A stretch of 64,000 bases of DNA from Fibrella aestuarina BUZ 2 (GCF_000331105.1 NC_020054.1:2574813-2638812), one strand, 5' to 3'. Counted from the stretch's first letter, positions 1-9,512 are shown. Program-made: numbers and translations. The notes: generated by a model from the letters alone, not told the origin.

Positions 1-2100
1 ATTGCCACAGAAGATGCCCGGTTTTATGATCATGGTGGCATTGATCCGCGCGCCATTGGCCGCGTGGTGTTCAGTTTTGGCCGGGAAGGTGGTGGCTCCA
101 CGATTACGCAGCAATTAGCCAAAAACCTGTTCAAGACTCGCCGCCGTGATACAGACGGGCTATTGAACCGCATTCCTGGCGTGCGCAAAGTGATTTATAA
201 ATCGAAGGAGTGGCTGATGGCGATCAAGCTGGAAAGCAACTTCTCGAAGGAAGAAATCCTGAAATACTATTTCAATACGGTTGATTTTGGGTCAAACTCG
301 TTTGGGCTAAAAACGGCCGCCAAAACATTCTTCAACAAGGCACCCGACAGCCTGAGTGTGCAGGAGGGGGCCGTGCTGGTGGGTTTGCAAAAGGCCACCA
401 CGTATTACAACCCGCTTAAGAATCCGAAAAACTCGCTGACGCGGCGCAACGTGGTGATCCGGCAGATGGCGAAGTATGGCTATCTCACCAAAGTGCAGGC
501 CGATTCGATCAGTGAACTGCCCCTGAAGACCGATTACACGCCCGAAAACCCCTATGCCGGGCCGGCCAGCTACCTGAAGAATGCCGTCGTGGAGTTTGTG
601 ACGGAATGGGGCAACCGCAACGGCTATAACCTCTACACCGACGGCCTGAAAATTCACACGACCATCGACTCCAAAATGCAGCAGTATGCCGAAGAGGCCG
701 TTAAGGAGAAGATGAAGAAGCTGCAAAAAACCTTTGATAACCACTGGCGGGGTCGCAGCCCCTGGACCGACGAAGATGGCAACGAACTGCCCGGCTTCAT
801 TGACTCCGTAGCCCGCCGTACGCCGCGTTACAAAGGGCTGGTGAAGCGGTTCCAGATCTACCCGGATTCGATCGACTATTATATGAAGGTCAAAAAGCAG
901 AAGATGCGGGTGTTCGACTGGAGTAATAAAGGGTCGCACGAGGCGGAAATGACGCCTTATGATTCGATTGCCTACTACAAGCACTTTTTACAGGCGGGCA
1001 TGGTCGCCATGGACCCTCACACGGGCCATATTCGGGCTTGGGTGGGCGGCCTGGATTACGACTATTTCAAATACGACCACGTGAAGCAGGGAAAACGGCA
1101 GCCGGGGTCCACGTTCAAGCCATTCGTGTATGCCACGGCCATCGACGATACGGCTTTCAACATGACGCCCTGCGACCGCATCCGCGATAAGCCGTTCCGC
1201 AAACCGTACCGCGAAAACGGTGAAGAGAAGGTGTGGGAGCCCAAAAACTCGACGGGTGGGTTCTCTTATTCGAACATGACGCTGCGCCGCGCCCTGGCCC
1301 GGTCGGTCAACTCCATTACGGCCCAGCTGACCGATATGGTTGGTCCGGAGCGCGTGGCCGAATATGCCCACAAGCTGGGTATCACCAGCAAACTCGCTGC
1401 TGTGCCCTCGATTGGATTGGGCTCAAACGATGTGTCGCTCTATGAGCTGGTGTCGGCCTATTGCTCATTTGTCAACGAAGGGCAGTACACCAAACCCATG
1501 CTGGTGCAGCGCATCGAAGATCGCAACGGCACCGAGATTGAGTCGTTTAAGGCCGAGCGTCGGCCCGCCATTTCGCCCGAGTCGGCCTACCTGATGCTCT
1601 ATATGTTGCAGGGTGGGTTGCAGGAGCCGGGTGGCACGTCGCAGAACCTGTGGTCATTCGATCTGTTCAAGCACAACCATCAGATGGGTGGCAAAACCGG
1701 TACCACCTCCAACAACTCGGATGGCTGGTTTGTCGGCGTGTCGGATAAGCTGGTAGTGGGCGCCTGGGTCGGTGGCGACGACCGGAGTATTCACTTCCGA
1801 TCGACCGATCTGGGCGAGGGCGCCAAAACCGCCCTGCCGCTGGTGGGTGGTTTCCTCGAAAAGGTGTATGCCGACCCCAAATTCCGGAACTTGCAGGGAC
1901 CTTTTCCGAAGGCTACGGTCGATATTTCGAAAGAATACGACAACTGCGTAAATGAGTATGATGAGTCGGAGGGTTTCAGTACCGACTCGACCGGAACCGA
2001 GGGCGTGGACGGCGCTGGTGCGGGTGATTCACTGTTTGTGCCGCCACCACCGGTAACGCTGCCAGATCCACCCGATAGCACCAAAAACAACGGTCGCTAG
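1..2100 (+). CDS. Class A penicillin-binding protein (PBP1A type), 5' end cut by window
   Basis: Bifunctional peptidoglycan synthase: a glycosyltransferase polymerises lipid II and a transpeptidase cross-links it in the periplasm. The frame is open from base 1, so the true start lies upstream and the N-terminal membrane anchor is missing. The first visible residues carry the GT51 signature with the catalytic Glu (ATEDARFYDHGG), followed by GGSTITQQLAKN. The transpeptidase motifs follow in order: STFK near base 1110, SVN near 1305 and KTGTT near 1692. The C-terminus is a proline/acid-rich tail ending PPPPVTLPDPPDSTKN, common in Bacteroidota PBP1A. The next genes are small and unrelated. Family assignment is secure from the motifs; which PBP1 paralogue it is cannot be told. 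Confidence 0.95.
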   Translation: MATEDARFYDHGGIDPRAIGRVVFSFGREGGGSTITQQLAKNLFKTRRRDTDGLLNRIPGVRKVIYKSKEWLMAIKLESNFSKEEILKYYFNTVDFGSNSFGLKTAAKTFFNKAPDSLSVQEGAVLVGLQKATTYYNPLKNPKNSLTRRNVVIRQMAKYGYLTKVQADSISELPLKTDYTPENPYAGPASYLKNAVVEFVTEWGNRNGYNLYTDGLKIHTTIDSKMQQYAEEAVKEKMKKLQKTFDNHWRGRSPWTDEDGNELPGFIDSVARRTPRYKGLVKRFQIYPDSIDYYMKVKKQKMRVFDWSNKGSHEAEMTPYDSIAYYKHFLQAGMVAMDPHTGHIRAWVGGLDYDYFKYDHVKQGKRQPGSTFKPFVYATAIDDTAFNMTPCDRIRDKPFRKPYRENGEEKVWEPKNSTGGFSYSNMTLRRALARSVNSITAQLTDMVGPERVAEYAHKLGITSKLAAVPSIGLGSNDVSLYELVSAYCSFVNEGQYTKPMLVQRIEDRNGTEIESFKAERRPAISPESAYLMLYMLQGGLQEPGGTSQNLWSFDLFKHNHQMGGKTGTTSNNSDGWFVGVSDKLVVGAWVGGDDRSIHFRSTDLGEGAKTALPLVGGFLEKVYADPKFRNLQGPFPKATVDISKEYDNCVNEYDESEGFSTDSTGTEGVDGAGAGDSLFVPPPPVTLPDPPDSTKNNGR

Positions 2101-2215
2101 GGCCGCGAGATAGCGTTTCAAAACGTACTTTGGCGTTTATGGTTTGTCGTCTAACGTTGGGTGGCTTCGTTGTCAGCCCACGTCAATCGACAAACAGTAA
2201 ACGCCAATCTTGTTT

Positions 2216-2569
2216 ATGGAACCCTACACCGACGATCCGAATAAGTTGAAGAACGTACCTACGGGTATGGAAACCGATCCTGAAGCCGATGAGCAGGTCA
2301 TTGACCAGACCGGCGATAACGATCAGACGGGGGCGGAAGCGAACCGCCCCGACGACATCAATCCATCGGGCATTGAGAAGCCCGAGGCCGGCAACGAAAC
2401 GCCGATGGACGATTTGGCCAATGCGCTGGCCTACGCCATCGACGGAAGCGGCACTGGCGTGGCCGGGGCGCCGCCCGTGGCACCGGTCGAAGGCGAAGAG
2501 CAAAAGGTCAAAACGGAGGGCATCACGGGCGCAGGCCACGATGACGAAGAAAGGAATCTGGCAGGCTAG
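2216..2569 (+). CDS. Small acidic hypothetical protein
   Basis: A 117-residue protein very rich in Asp, Glu, Pro and Gly, with no signal peptide, no membrane segment and no domain I recognise. The start is ATG 2216; a TTG two codons upstream is less likely. Composition (many D, E, N, T; few hydrophobics) suggests a disordered cytoplasmic protein, similar in style but not clearly homologous to the acidic protein at 5761-6075. It lies 115 bases after the PBP gene on the same strand. Function unknown. The open frame and third-position GC bias support it being real, but short acidic ORFs are easy to over-call. Confidence 0.6.
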   Translation: MEPYTDDPNKLKNVPTGMETDPEADEQVIDQTGDNDQTGAEANRPDDINPSGIEKPEAGNETPMDDLANALAYAIDGSGTGVAGAPPVAPVEGEEQKVKTEGITGAGHDDEERNLAG

Positions 2570-2653
2570 GCCGTTGACGGTGCGAAAAACCGGGTTTGTC
2601 GCGGGCGGCCGGGTGTTGGTCGGAAAATGGGAGCGGTGGCAAATGGGCGCCCC

Positions 2654-2661
2654 TACTTTTG
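2654..2661 (+). promoter_or_regulatory. Bacteroidota -7 promoter element for the 2TM gene
   Basis: TACTTTTG matches the TAnnTTTG -7 consensus of the Bacteroidota housekeeping sigma factor. It sits 32 bases before ATG 2694, which leaves a leader of about 25 bases. No convincing -33 TTG lies at the expected distance. Confidence 0.5.
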
Positions 2662-2693
2662 AGGCATCAACTCCACAATAAACGGCTACGACC

Positions 2694-2990
2694 ATGAGCA
2701 CTGTGACCCCCCTGCCTGCCAACCACGATCCCTACCTCTGGGAGATTGCCAACAAGCGCGTTGCGTTCAAACAGCACCTCTGGGGCTACCTACTGGTCAA
2801 CGGCCTGGCCTGGTTAACGTACCTGGTGCTGTTGGTGGCTTCATCACGCCCCGGTATGCGCTTTCCGTGGCCGCTCTTTATGAATCTGGGCTGGGGCTTC
2901 GGCTTACTGTCTCACTACCTGAGCGTTTACCGAATCAACACCGCCAACGACCCGGTCGAGCGGGAGTACCGGAAGTTAGTGCGGAAATAA
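2694..2990 (+). CDS. 2TM domain-containing small membrane protein
   Basis: A 98-residue inner-membrane protein with two hydrophobic segments (about residues 29-50 and 59-77) followed by a basic tail ending EREYRKLVRK. The layout and the N-terminal pattern YLWEIANKRVAFKQHLWGYL match the 2TM domain found alone, or fused to histidine kinases and LytTR regulators, in Bacteroidota. When stand-alone the function is unknown. Its own promoter-like element lies at 2654-2661. The following gene is convergent and separated by a long inverted repeat. Confidence 0.8.
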   Translation: MSTVTPLPANHDPYLWEIANKRVAFKQHLWGYLLVNGLAWLTYLVLLVASSRPGMRFPWPLFMNLGWGFGLLSHYLSVYRINTANDPVEREYRKLVRK

Positions 2991-3011
2991 TAGTCGCCTG
3001 CGCTGTGCATT

Positions 3012-3118
3012 GTTCACTGTCCTCAGCCTTCTGTTCGCTGTTGCGTTGTTCTCTATGGCGATTCACCCGGAATGCCTAGATCAGCCCAACAGCGAACGGA
3101 AGACTAAGGACAGTAAAC
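3012..3118. repeat. Long intergenic inverted repeat (32-bp arms)
   Basis: Arms 3012-3043 and 3087-3118 are reverse complements at 28 of 32 positions, around a 43-base spacer. It fills the space between the convergent 2TM and ABC genes, so it may act as a two-way terminator, but the stem is far longer than a normal terminator and has no U-tract. Confidence 0.85.
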
Positions 3119-3122
3119 TGGT

Positions 3123-4904
3123 TTACTCGCCGACGACTTCTTTGTATTGCATTCGGTAGAGGTTAGCGTAGAAGCCTTCGTGCTGAAGTAACTGCTCGTG
3201 GGTGCCCTGCTCCTTGATCTCGCCCTTGTCGACCACGATAATCTGGTTGGCTTTCTGGATGGTGCTGAGCCGGTGGGCAATCACGATGGCCGTGCGCCCC
3301 CGCATCAGTTTGCCGATCGCCTCCTGAATCAGTTCCTCCGTCTCGGTATCGACCGACGAGGTTGCTTCATCAAGCACGATGATACGCGGGTTCTGCACCA
3401 TCGCCCGCACAAACGAGATCAGTTGTCGCTGCCCGACTGAGAGTGTAGCGCCGCGCTCCTGCACGTTGTACTCGTAATTGCCGGGCAACTGCATGATAAA
3501 ATCGTGCACACCCACCAGTTTGGCCGCTTCAACGATCTGCTCCCGCGTGATGTTCGGATCACCCAGCGTGATGTTATTCTCGATCGAGTCGGAGAACAGG
3601 AACACATCCTGCAACACCACCCCAATCTGCCGCCGCAGGGTAGTCAGGTCGTAGTCGTGCACGTCGACGCCATCGATGGTGATGGTGCCCCGGTTGATGT
3701 CGTAAAAACGGCTCAGCAGGTTGATGATCGACGATTTGCCCGCGCCCGTAGCGCCCACAAACGCGATGGTCTCGCCCGCCTGCACGTCAAACGAAATGTC
3801 TTTCAGCACGTAGTTATCGTCATTATAGGCGAACCATACGTTTCGGAATGCCACGTCGCCCCGCAGTTTTTCGGGTGTATAGCTGCCGTTATTGACCGTG
3901 TAATCGTCGCTGTCGAGCAGGGTCAGCACCCGGTCGGCGCTGACGATCCCCATCTGTAGCGTGTTGAAGCGGTCGGCCAGCATCCGGATGGGCCGGAAAA
4001 ACAGGTTGATGAACATCACGAAGGCCGTCACCGTCCCAAACGACACCTGTTCGTTTAGAATCTCGCGGGCACCATACCAGACCACCAGGCCCGTCCCCGC
4101 CGCTGACAGGATATCAGCCACCGGGAAGTAAATCGAATAATACCAGATCGAGCGGATGTTGGCCTTGCGGTGCTCATCGTTGATCGACCGGAATTTGGCG
4201 GCTTCGATCTTTTCACTGCTGAAGATCTGGACGATGTTCATGCCCGTGATGTGTTCCTGCACGAAGGCATTGAGGTTAGCCACGGCGGTACGTACCTCAT
4301 TGAACGACGCCTTAATTTTCTCCTTGAAGACGTACGTGCTGAACAACATCAGCGGCACCATCGACAGGCTGATAGCCGCCAGCCGCCAGTCGGTGTAGAA
4401 CATGACGGCGATGATGAGCACCAGTTGAAGAATGTCGCCCGCAATGGCGGCCATGCCTTCGCTAAACACGTCGGCCAGTGTTTCGATGTCGGAAATGGTC
4501 CGCGTCACCAGCCGCCCGATGGGGGTGTTGTCGAAAAATTTGAGCCGCAGGCCGAGAATTTTCTCGTAGAGCTGCACCCGGATGTCGCGGATGACGTGCT
4601 GCCCCAGCCAGCCCGACAGGTAGGCGTTGGCAAACTGGATAAAGGCCTGCACCACCAATACGCCCACCATCGTCGCCAGCATGAGCGTCAGGCCCTGATA
4701 ATCGCCCCCGGCAATCTGGTTGTCGATGGTTTGTTTGATCAGCAGGGGCGTGATGGGGGCCAATACCGCTCCCAGCAGAATCACCCCAACCAATAAATAA
4801 AAGCGTCCCTGATAAGGACGTACAAACGCGTATAATCGGCTTAGAATCGTTACGTCAAATACCTGACCAGACGGGGATCCGCCGCTTTTCTGTTCGTCGC
4901 TCAC
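3123..4904 (-). CDS. ABC transporter, fused permease and ATPase (MsbA/MdlB-like exporter)
   Basis: Half-transporter of the type I exporter fold, expected to act as a dimer in the inner membrane; substrate (lipid, peptide or drug) not predictable. A six-helix ABC_membrane domain covers roughly residues 30-310, then the ATPase domain with Walker A GATGAGKSS, the signature as LSVGQRQL, Walker B IIVLDEATSSVD and the H-loop in IAHRLSTI. GTG 4904 is chosen as start because it gives about 593 residues, usual for the family; the frame stays open to a TTG at 4982 that would add an unusual N-terminus. It is divergent from the DUF4126 gene and convergent with the 2TM gene. Confidence 0.9.
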   Translation of the reverse strand: MSDEQKSGGSPSGQVFDVTILSRLYAFVRPYQGRFYLLVGVILLGAVLAPITPLLIKQTIDNQIAGGDYQGLTLMLATMVGVLVVQAFIQFANAYLSGWLGQHVIRDIRVQLYEKILGLRLKFFDNTPIGRLVTRTISDIETLADVFSEGMAAIAGDILQLVLIIAVMFYTDWRLAAISLSMVPLMLFSTYVFKEKIKASFNEVRTAVANLNAFVQEHITGMNIVQIFSSEKIEAAKFRSINDEHRKANIRSIWYYSIYFPVADILSAAGTGLVVWYGAREILNEQVSFGTVTAFVMFINLFFRPIRMLADRFNTLQMGIVSADRVLTLLDSDDYTVNNGSYTPEKLRGDVAFRNVWFAYNDDNYVLKDISFDVQAGETIAFVGATGAGKSSIINLLSRFYDINRGTITIDGVDVHDYDLTTLRRQIGVVLQDVFLFSDSIENNITLGDPNITREQIVEAAKLVGVHDFIMQLPGNYEYNVQERGATLSVGQRQLISFVRAMVQNPRIIVLDEATSSVDTETEELIQEAIGKLMRGRTAIVIAHRLSTIQKANQIIVVDKGEIKEQGTHEQLLQHEGFYANLYRMQYKEVVGE

Positions 4905-5071
4905 AAAAAAACTGTTTGCAGTCTGCGGGTTACAGAGCACCAATACGTTGCCAGCACGACCCATTTGCCGCGAGCAGGACAACCGAAAGTAGTAAACTGG
5001 AAACCGTAAACGTTCTTTCTCGTAACAGCGAAGCTTTCGGGAAAGTTACCACCATACAAAAACTCACTGCT

Positions 5072-5710
5072 ATGACCCTCGATTGGCTTTTTGCCGCCTG
5101 TATAGGCATTGGTTTGGCGGCCTGCTGCGGTTTTCGCGTGTTTGTGCCCATGCTGATCGCCGCCCTCGCTACCAAACTAGGTTACATTGATCCGCAACCC
5201 GGCTTCGAATTTCTGGGCAGCTGGAAAGCGATTATCGGTTTGTCGGTAGCAGCCGCCTTTGAACTGGGTGCTTACTACGTACCCTGGCTCGACAACGCCC
5301 TTGATACCATCGCTATGCCGGCCGCTGTTATTGCAGGTACGTTGCTATCGACCTCGTTTTTGCACATCAACGACGAAACCTACCGATGGGGCATGGGCCT
5401 GATGCTGGGGGGCGGCTCAGCGGGGCTGATTCAGGCCGGTACCAGCCTGTTGCGTCTCGGCTCGGCCATGACGACGGGCGGGGTAGCCAACCCGGTAGTG
5501 GCCACCGGCGAAAACGCGGCCTCGCTCGGGTTGTCGTTGCTAACGGTCTTTCTGCCCCTCTTTGCGTTCGTGTTGATTGTCTGTCTGCTGCTATACGTTG
5601 CCTTTCGGCTCTTGGCCCGGCGCCGGCTCCGCTTCACCAAATCTGACACGACCCAGCAGGCCGGAACACCCCTCAGCCCGTTCCCGCGTAGTAATAATGG
5701 AAAGCACTAA
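5072..5710 (+). CDS. DUF4126 family membrane protein
   Basis: A 212-residue protein with about five hydrophobic segments and the typical DUF4126 opening, in which a small-residue helix is followed by GFRVFVPMLIAALATKLG. Members are uncharacterised inner-membrane proteins. ATG 5072 is preferred over an in-frame start at 4916, because the upstream extension overlaps the divergent ABC gene and is not family-like. The C-terminus is a short basic and polar tail. The next gene is 50 bases downstream on the same strand. Confidence 0.85.
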   Translation: MTLDWLFAACIGIGLAACCGFRVFVPMLIAALATKLGYIDPQPGFEFLGSWKAIIGLSVAAAFELGAYYVPWLDNALDTIAMPAAVIAGTLLSTSFLHINDETYRWGMGLMLGGGSAGLIQAGTSLLRLGSAMTTGGVANPVVATGENAASLGLSLLTVFLPLFAFVLIVCLLLYVAFRLLARRRLRFTKSDTTQQAGTPLSPFPRSNNGKH

Positions 5711-5760
5711 GGGGGAATTTGGTGTTTAAGGGTTAATCAAAGGCTAAACGACAAACGCGC

Positions 5761-6075
5761 ATGGAAAACTACGAAGCAGGCATCGACCAGAACCAGGGTG
5801 TGGTCGGCACGATGGCCCGGAACCAACAGCATGAAGACACCGAACTCGTGGGGTCACGCGTGGGGCGGATGGATCCCAATAACGTAACCGACCAGAGCGG
5901 TGGCACGGTCAACGACGATGACGCCGTTGACGAAACCGACGAGATGGGCGAGCGCGAATACGTGAACGATGAGGATGAAGTAATCGACGATGAGGGTAGC
6001 CCGACCGGCGAGCACGATCACCATCAGGACGACAATTATTTACTCGGCGGCAGCACGGCACGCACCTCTGCGTAA
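5761..6075 (+). CDS. Small acidic hypothetical protein
   Basis: A 104-residue, strongly acidic, low-hydrophobicity protein (segments such as NDDDAVDETDEMGEREY) with a His-rich patch HDHHQDD near the C-terminus that might bind metal. No signal peptide or TM segment, and no domain recognised. It follows DUF4126 by 50 bases on the same strand and is followed by a clear terminator, so it ends a transcription unit. Likely disordered; function unknown. Confidence 0.6.
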   Translation: MENYEAGIDQNQGVVGTMARNQQHEDTELVGSRVGRMDPNNVTDQSGGTVNDDDAVDETDEMGEREYVNDEDEVIDDEGSPTGEHDHHQDDNYLLGGSTARTSA

Positions 6076-6126
6076 GCTGTTTTATAGTACGATTCCAAGA
6101 AAATCCCGCCCACGGATTGCTCCCCG

Positions 6127-6174
6127 GAAAGCGGCCAAATCACACGTAAGCGGTGGTCTGGCCGCTTTTCTTTA
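6127..6174 (+). terminator. Rho-independent terminator-like hairpin
   Basis: GAAAGCGGCCA pairs with TGGCCGCTTTTC across a 21-base loop and is followed by TTT. It ends the unit with the acidic protein at 5761-6075. The rest of the 270-base gap to the next gene is AT-rich and I see nothing else in it. Confidence 0.7.
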
Positions 6175-6345
6175 CTTCTGTATTTGTACTATTCTAATCC
6201 AAAATATCGGTACCGTAGGATAATTCTTAGGCGAAGCGCGTTCTACCCGTTGATTAATACCGTATTTTTACACAAATTCTAGTGAACCGGGCTATGGCCT
6301 CTTGTAGCCCGAGGGAGTTTTAATTAACCAACAAATACCCATACA

Positions 6346-7479
6346 TTGATTAGAACCGTAAGTGTATCCGCTCTGATAGCACTGGCCAAACCGACCATTG
6401 CTACATCGCTTGTTGAGCCGGGAAAACCGGCAGACACCACTCGGCAGGAAACTGGCCAACCGGCCGTTTCGCAGAAATTAAATACGCCATTACTGTTAAA
6501 CGCCGACTCCACCCGTCGGTTTGTGCCCATCTATTTTTGCGGCGAGGCGGTACCCATCGACCGCTCGTCGATTTCGCGCCAGTGGATGCGCACACTCATG
6601 CAGTGCCAGGCCCAACGCGAAGAACTGTATGTATTGCGGAAGCGGGCCGCCGTCTTCTTTCCGGTGATTGACCCCATTCTGCGGCGGTTTAGCATTCCCT
6701 ACGATTTCCGGTACATTCCGCTGGCCGAAAGTGCGCTCGTCAACGACTGCGTGTCGCCAAAAGGGGCATCGGGCTATTGGCAGCTCATGCCGCAAACCGC
6801 CCGTGAATTGGGCCTGATCGTAAACGATGAGATCGATGAGCGCTACGACATGGAAAAAGCGACCATCGCCGTTTGCCGGTACCTGCGGGATCTTTACCGC
6901 GAACTGGGCTCCTGGACACTCGTGGCGGCCGCCTACAACGGCGGGCTGAGCCGGATACAGGAGCGCATGATCCAGCAGCGGCAGAATAACTATTTCAGCC
7001 TGAAGCTATACCGCGAAACGAGCCAATACCTGTTCCGGGTGCTGGCCTACAAAGAGCTGCTGTCAAATCCGCACTCGTACCGGTTATTGCTGTCGTCGGA
7101 TGTGCTGGCGTATCTGACACGGCCGCTACCGGCGCACCTCACGCCCCTGCCCGGTCAGAAAACCAAAGGGGCTGCCGTAGCCGTTGGGGCCGATACCGAC
7201 CTGCCGGATGCCAACCGCGTCGACCCCGCTTGGGGACCGCGTCAGGGCGATTCGTTCCTGGATGCGCCCTCGCTGGCCGATATACTACTCGCCGGTGCCG
7301 CCTACGCCAGTCTCGATCCCTTTGCCAATACCACCAACCCCGACCTGACCCGCGAGCAAAAAGGCATTCCGGTGCCCAAATTGCTGGGCCTGATGGTGCT
7401 GCGATTCCGTCGGCCCCGTTTCCTGCGGCAGGTGCCAGGCACAGGTCGCCGCCCCCGCCATCGGTGGGAATGGGTGTAG
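6346..7479 (+). CDS. Lytic transglycosylase (SLT/MltD-like)
   Basis: Predicted murein lytic transglycosylase, cleaving the MurNAc-GlcNAc bond of peptidoglycan in the periplasm. The Slt domain lies at about residues 105-240. The catalytic Glu is in PLAESALV (residue about 128), followed by the family pattern SPKGASGYWQLMPQTARELG and later AAYNGG. An N-terminal hydrophobic stretch (about residues 4-21) could be a signal peptide. The start is TTG 6346: a stop (TAA 6325) lies seven codons upstream in frame, with no ATG between. No LysM domain is present. The C-terminal 120 residues are of unknown function and end in a basic RRPRHRW tail. Confidence 0.85.
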   Translation: MIRTVSVSALIALAKPTIATSLVEPGKPADTTRQETGQPAVSQKLNTPLLLNADSTRRFVPIYFCGEAVPIDRSSISRQWMRTLMQCQAQREELYVLRKRAAVFFPVIDPILRRFSIPYDFRYIPLAESALVNDCVSPKGASGYWQLMPQTARELGLIVNDEIDERYDMEKATIAVCRYLRDLYRELGSWTLVAAAYNGGLSRIQERMIQQRQNNYFSLKLYRETSQYLFRVLAYKELLSNPHSYRLLLSSDVLAYLTRPLPAHLTPLPGQKTKGAAVAVGADTDLPDANRVDPAWGPRQGDSFLDAPSLADILLAGAAYASLDPFANTTNPDLTREQKGIPVPKLLGLMVLRFRRPRFLRQVPGTGRRPRHRWEWV

Positions 7480-7640
7480 TTTTCAGGTCAACCTCCACGG
7501 TTTAAGGGTCAATGTTGTGCCGCCACGGCCTCGATGGGTGCGGGTAGCTCAATATTGACCTTTATATCGTAGACCTTGAACTAATTTTTTGCCCTATTTT
7601 TGGCCCCACGTTGTTGATAATTGACGCTTCCTGAATAGCT

Positions 7641-9407
7641 ATGGCTGAATTAATCCGAATGCCCAAGATGAGCGACACCATGACTGAGGGTGTCATTGCT
7701 GAGTGGCATAAAAAAGTAGGTGATACCGTAAAATCGGGCGATGTGCTGGCCGAAGTCGAAACCGACAAAGCCACCATGGACCTCGAAGCCTACGACGAAG
7801 GCACCCTGCTTTACATTGGTATCGAAAAAGGGCAGTCGGTGCCGGTTGATGGCATCATTGCCGTGATTGGTCAGCAGGGCGAAGATTTCCAGTCGCTGCT
7901 CAATGGCAGCAGTGGTGGCAGCGTGGAAGCGCCCGCCCCGAAAGCCGAAAGCACTGCCCCGGCCGATAAACCGGCCCCCACTGCCGCCGATACCACGCAG
8001 GTAAATACCAACATGGCTGATGAAAAGGCGGTGTCGGCTGCTCCGGCTGCCGATGCCAACGTGAACGCGTCGGTGATTCGGATGCCTAAGATGAGCGATA
8101 CCATGACGGAAGGTACCATCGTGGCCTGGCACAAAAAGGAAGGTGATACCGTAAAATCAGGCGATGTGCTGGCCGAAGTCGAAACCGACAAAGCCACCAT
8201 GGACCTCGAAGCTTATGAAGAAGGCACCCTGCTCTACGTAGGCGTGAAAGAAGGCGAATCGGTCGCGGTCGACGCGGTTATCGCCGTCGTCGGTGAGAAA
8301 GGGGCCAACTTCAAAGTACTCATAAGCGGTGCCGAAAGCAGCGGCGCAGCTCCGGCGGCCGAATCGGCTGGAAGCGGCAACGCCACCGCCGAACAAAACC
8401 CGCAAACCAACGTACCTGCCAACGCCGACACCGACCTGTCGTATGCCGGTGGTACCGAAAACGGGCACGACGCCAACGGTCGCGTGAAGGCGTCGCCATT
8501 GGCCAAAGCTATTGCCGAGCAGAAAGGCATCGACCTGAAACAGGTGCACGGCACTGGCCCCGAAGGGCGTATCGTGAAAGCCGACGTGGAAGCGTTCAAG
8601 CCAGGTACGTCGGCTCAACCGGCTGCGGCCTCAGCGGCCCAGCCCGCCGCTCCGCAGGCTCAGCCCGCTCAGGCCCCTGCTGCGGCTACACCGGCTCCGG
8701 CTCCTCAGCCTCAGGCAACGCCCCAGGGCGAGTACGAAGATGTGCCGGTGAGCCAGATGCGGAAAACCATTGCCCGCCGCCTGAGCGAGAGCCTCTTCAC
8801 GGCCCCGCACTTCTACCTGACCATGGAAATCAACATGGACAAGGCGATGGCGCTGCGCGGACAGGTAAACGCCGTGGCCCCGGCCAAAGTCTCGTTCAAC
8901 GATTTCGTGATCAAAGCCGCCGCGCTGGCGCTGAAGCAACACCCCAACGTCAACTCATCGTGGCTGGGGGATAAAATCCGCAAGTACAAGTATGTTAACA
9001 TCGGGGTGGCGGTTGCCGTCGACGAAGGGCTGCTCGTGCCGGTGGTGCGCAACGCCGACCAGAAAACGCTGTCGACCATTGCCGGTGAGGTGAAGGAGAT
9101 GGCGGGCAAAGCCAAAGACAAAAAGCTGCAACCCAAAGACTGGGAGGGCAGCACCTTCTCGATCTCGAACCTGGGCATGTTTGGTATCGACGAGTTTACG
9201 GCCATCATCAACCCGCCCGATTCGTGCATCCTCGCGGTTGGGGCCATCAAGCAGAGTGTCGTGTTCGAAGGCGAGACGCCGAAGCCGGTCAACATCATGA
9301 AAGTGACGCTGTCGTGCGATCACCGCGTTGTCGATGGGGCTACCGGCGCGGCCTTCCTGCAAACGCTGAAAGGTTTCCTGGAAGACCCGATGAAGATGCT
9401 GGTGTAG
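7641..9407 (+). CDS. pdhC: Pyruvate dehydrogenase E2, dihydrolipoyllysine acetyltransferase
   Basis: Core subunit of the pyruvate dehydrogenase complex: carries acetyl groups on lipoyl-lysine and transfers them to CoA. Two lipoyl domains (about residues 3-78 and 144-219) each contain the ETDKATMD lipoylation site. They are followed by Ala/Pro-rich linkers, a peripheral-subunit-binding domain (about 285-320, SPLAKAIAEQKGIDL) and the catalytic domain (about 365-588) with the active-site DHRVVDG. E1 and E3 genes are not adjacent, so the complex is encoded at several loci. The lipoyl domains are almost identical at DNA level (see repeat entry). TTG 7576 and TATTTTTG 7595-7602 could form a promoter, although the spacing of 16 is short. 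Confidence 0.95.
   Translation: MAELIRMPKMSDTMTEGVIAEWHKKVGDTVKSGDVLAEVETDKATMDLEAYDEGTLLYIGIEKGQSVPVDGIIAVIGQQGEDFQSLLNGSSGGSVEAPAPKAESTAPADKPAPTAADTTQVNTNMADEKAVSAAPAADANVNASVIRMPKMSDTMTEGTIVAWHKKEGDTVKSGDVLAEVETDKATMDLEAYEEGTLLYVGVKEGESVAVDAVIAVVGEKGANFKVLISGAESSGAAPAAESAGSGNATAEQNPQTNVPANADTDLSYAGGTENGHDANGRVKASPLAKAIAEQKGIDLKQVHGTGPEGRIVKADVEAFKPGTSAQPAAASAAQPAAPQAQPAQAPAAATPAPAPQPQATPQGEYEDVPVSQMRKTIARRLSESLFTAPHFYLTMEINMDKAMALRGQVNAVAPAKVSFNDFVIKAAALALKQHPNVNSSWLGDKIRKYKYVNIGVAVAVDEGLLVPVVRNADQKTLSTIAGEVKEMAGKAKDKKLQPKDWEGSTFSISNLGMFGIDEFTAIINPPDSCILAVGAIKQSVVFEGETPKPVNIMKVTLSCDHRVVDGATGAAFLQTLKGFLEDPMKMLV
7653..8235 (+). repeat. Duplicated lipoyl-domain DNA, copies 423 bp apart
   Basis: Copies at about 7653-7812 and 8076-8235 code for the two lipoyl domains of E2. 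A 52-base block (7738-7789 and 8161-8212) is identical, and most of the rest differs only at third positions. This points to a recent duplication or gene conversion within one gene. Confidence 0.85.
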
Positions 9408-9424
9408 ACCAGATTAAGGGTAGC

Positions 9425-9497
9425 GTTTAATGTCCAACGTCCAAAGTTGTTTCACAGAGAGAACCTGTGTCCCAGCTTTGGACGTTGGACATTAAAC
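9425..9497. repeat. Long intergenic inverted repeat (22-bp perfect stem)
   Basis: Arms 9425-9446 and 9476-9497 are perfect reverse complements around a 29-base loop that itself contains CACAG/CTGTG. It lies between the co-directional pdhC and hslV genes, so it is not simply a terminator at convergent ends. Confidence 0.9.
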
Positions 9498-9512
9498 TTT
9501 GAACACAAACGA

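Noticed and set aside
9447..9512. N-terminal extension of HslV
   Set aside because: It lies in the inverted repeat and would bury the N-terminal catalytic Thr.
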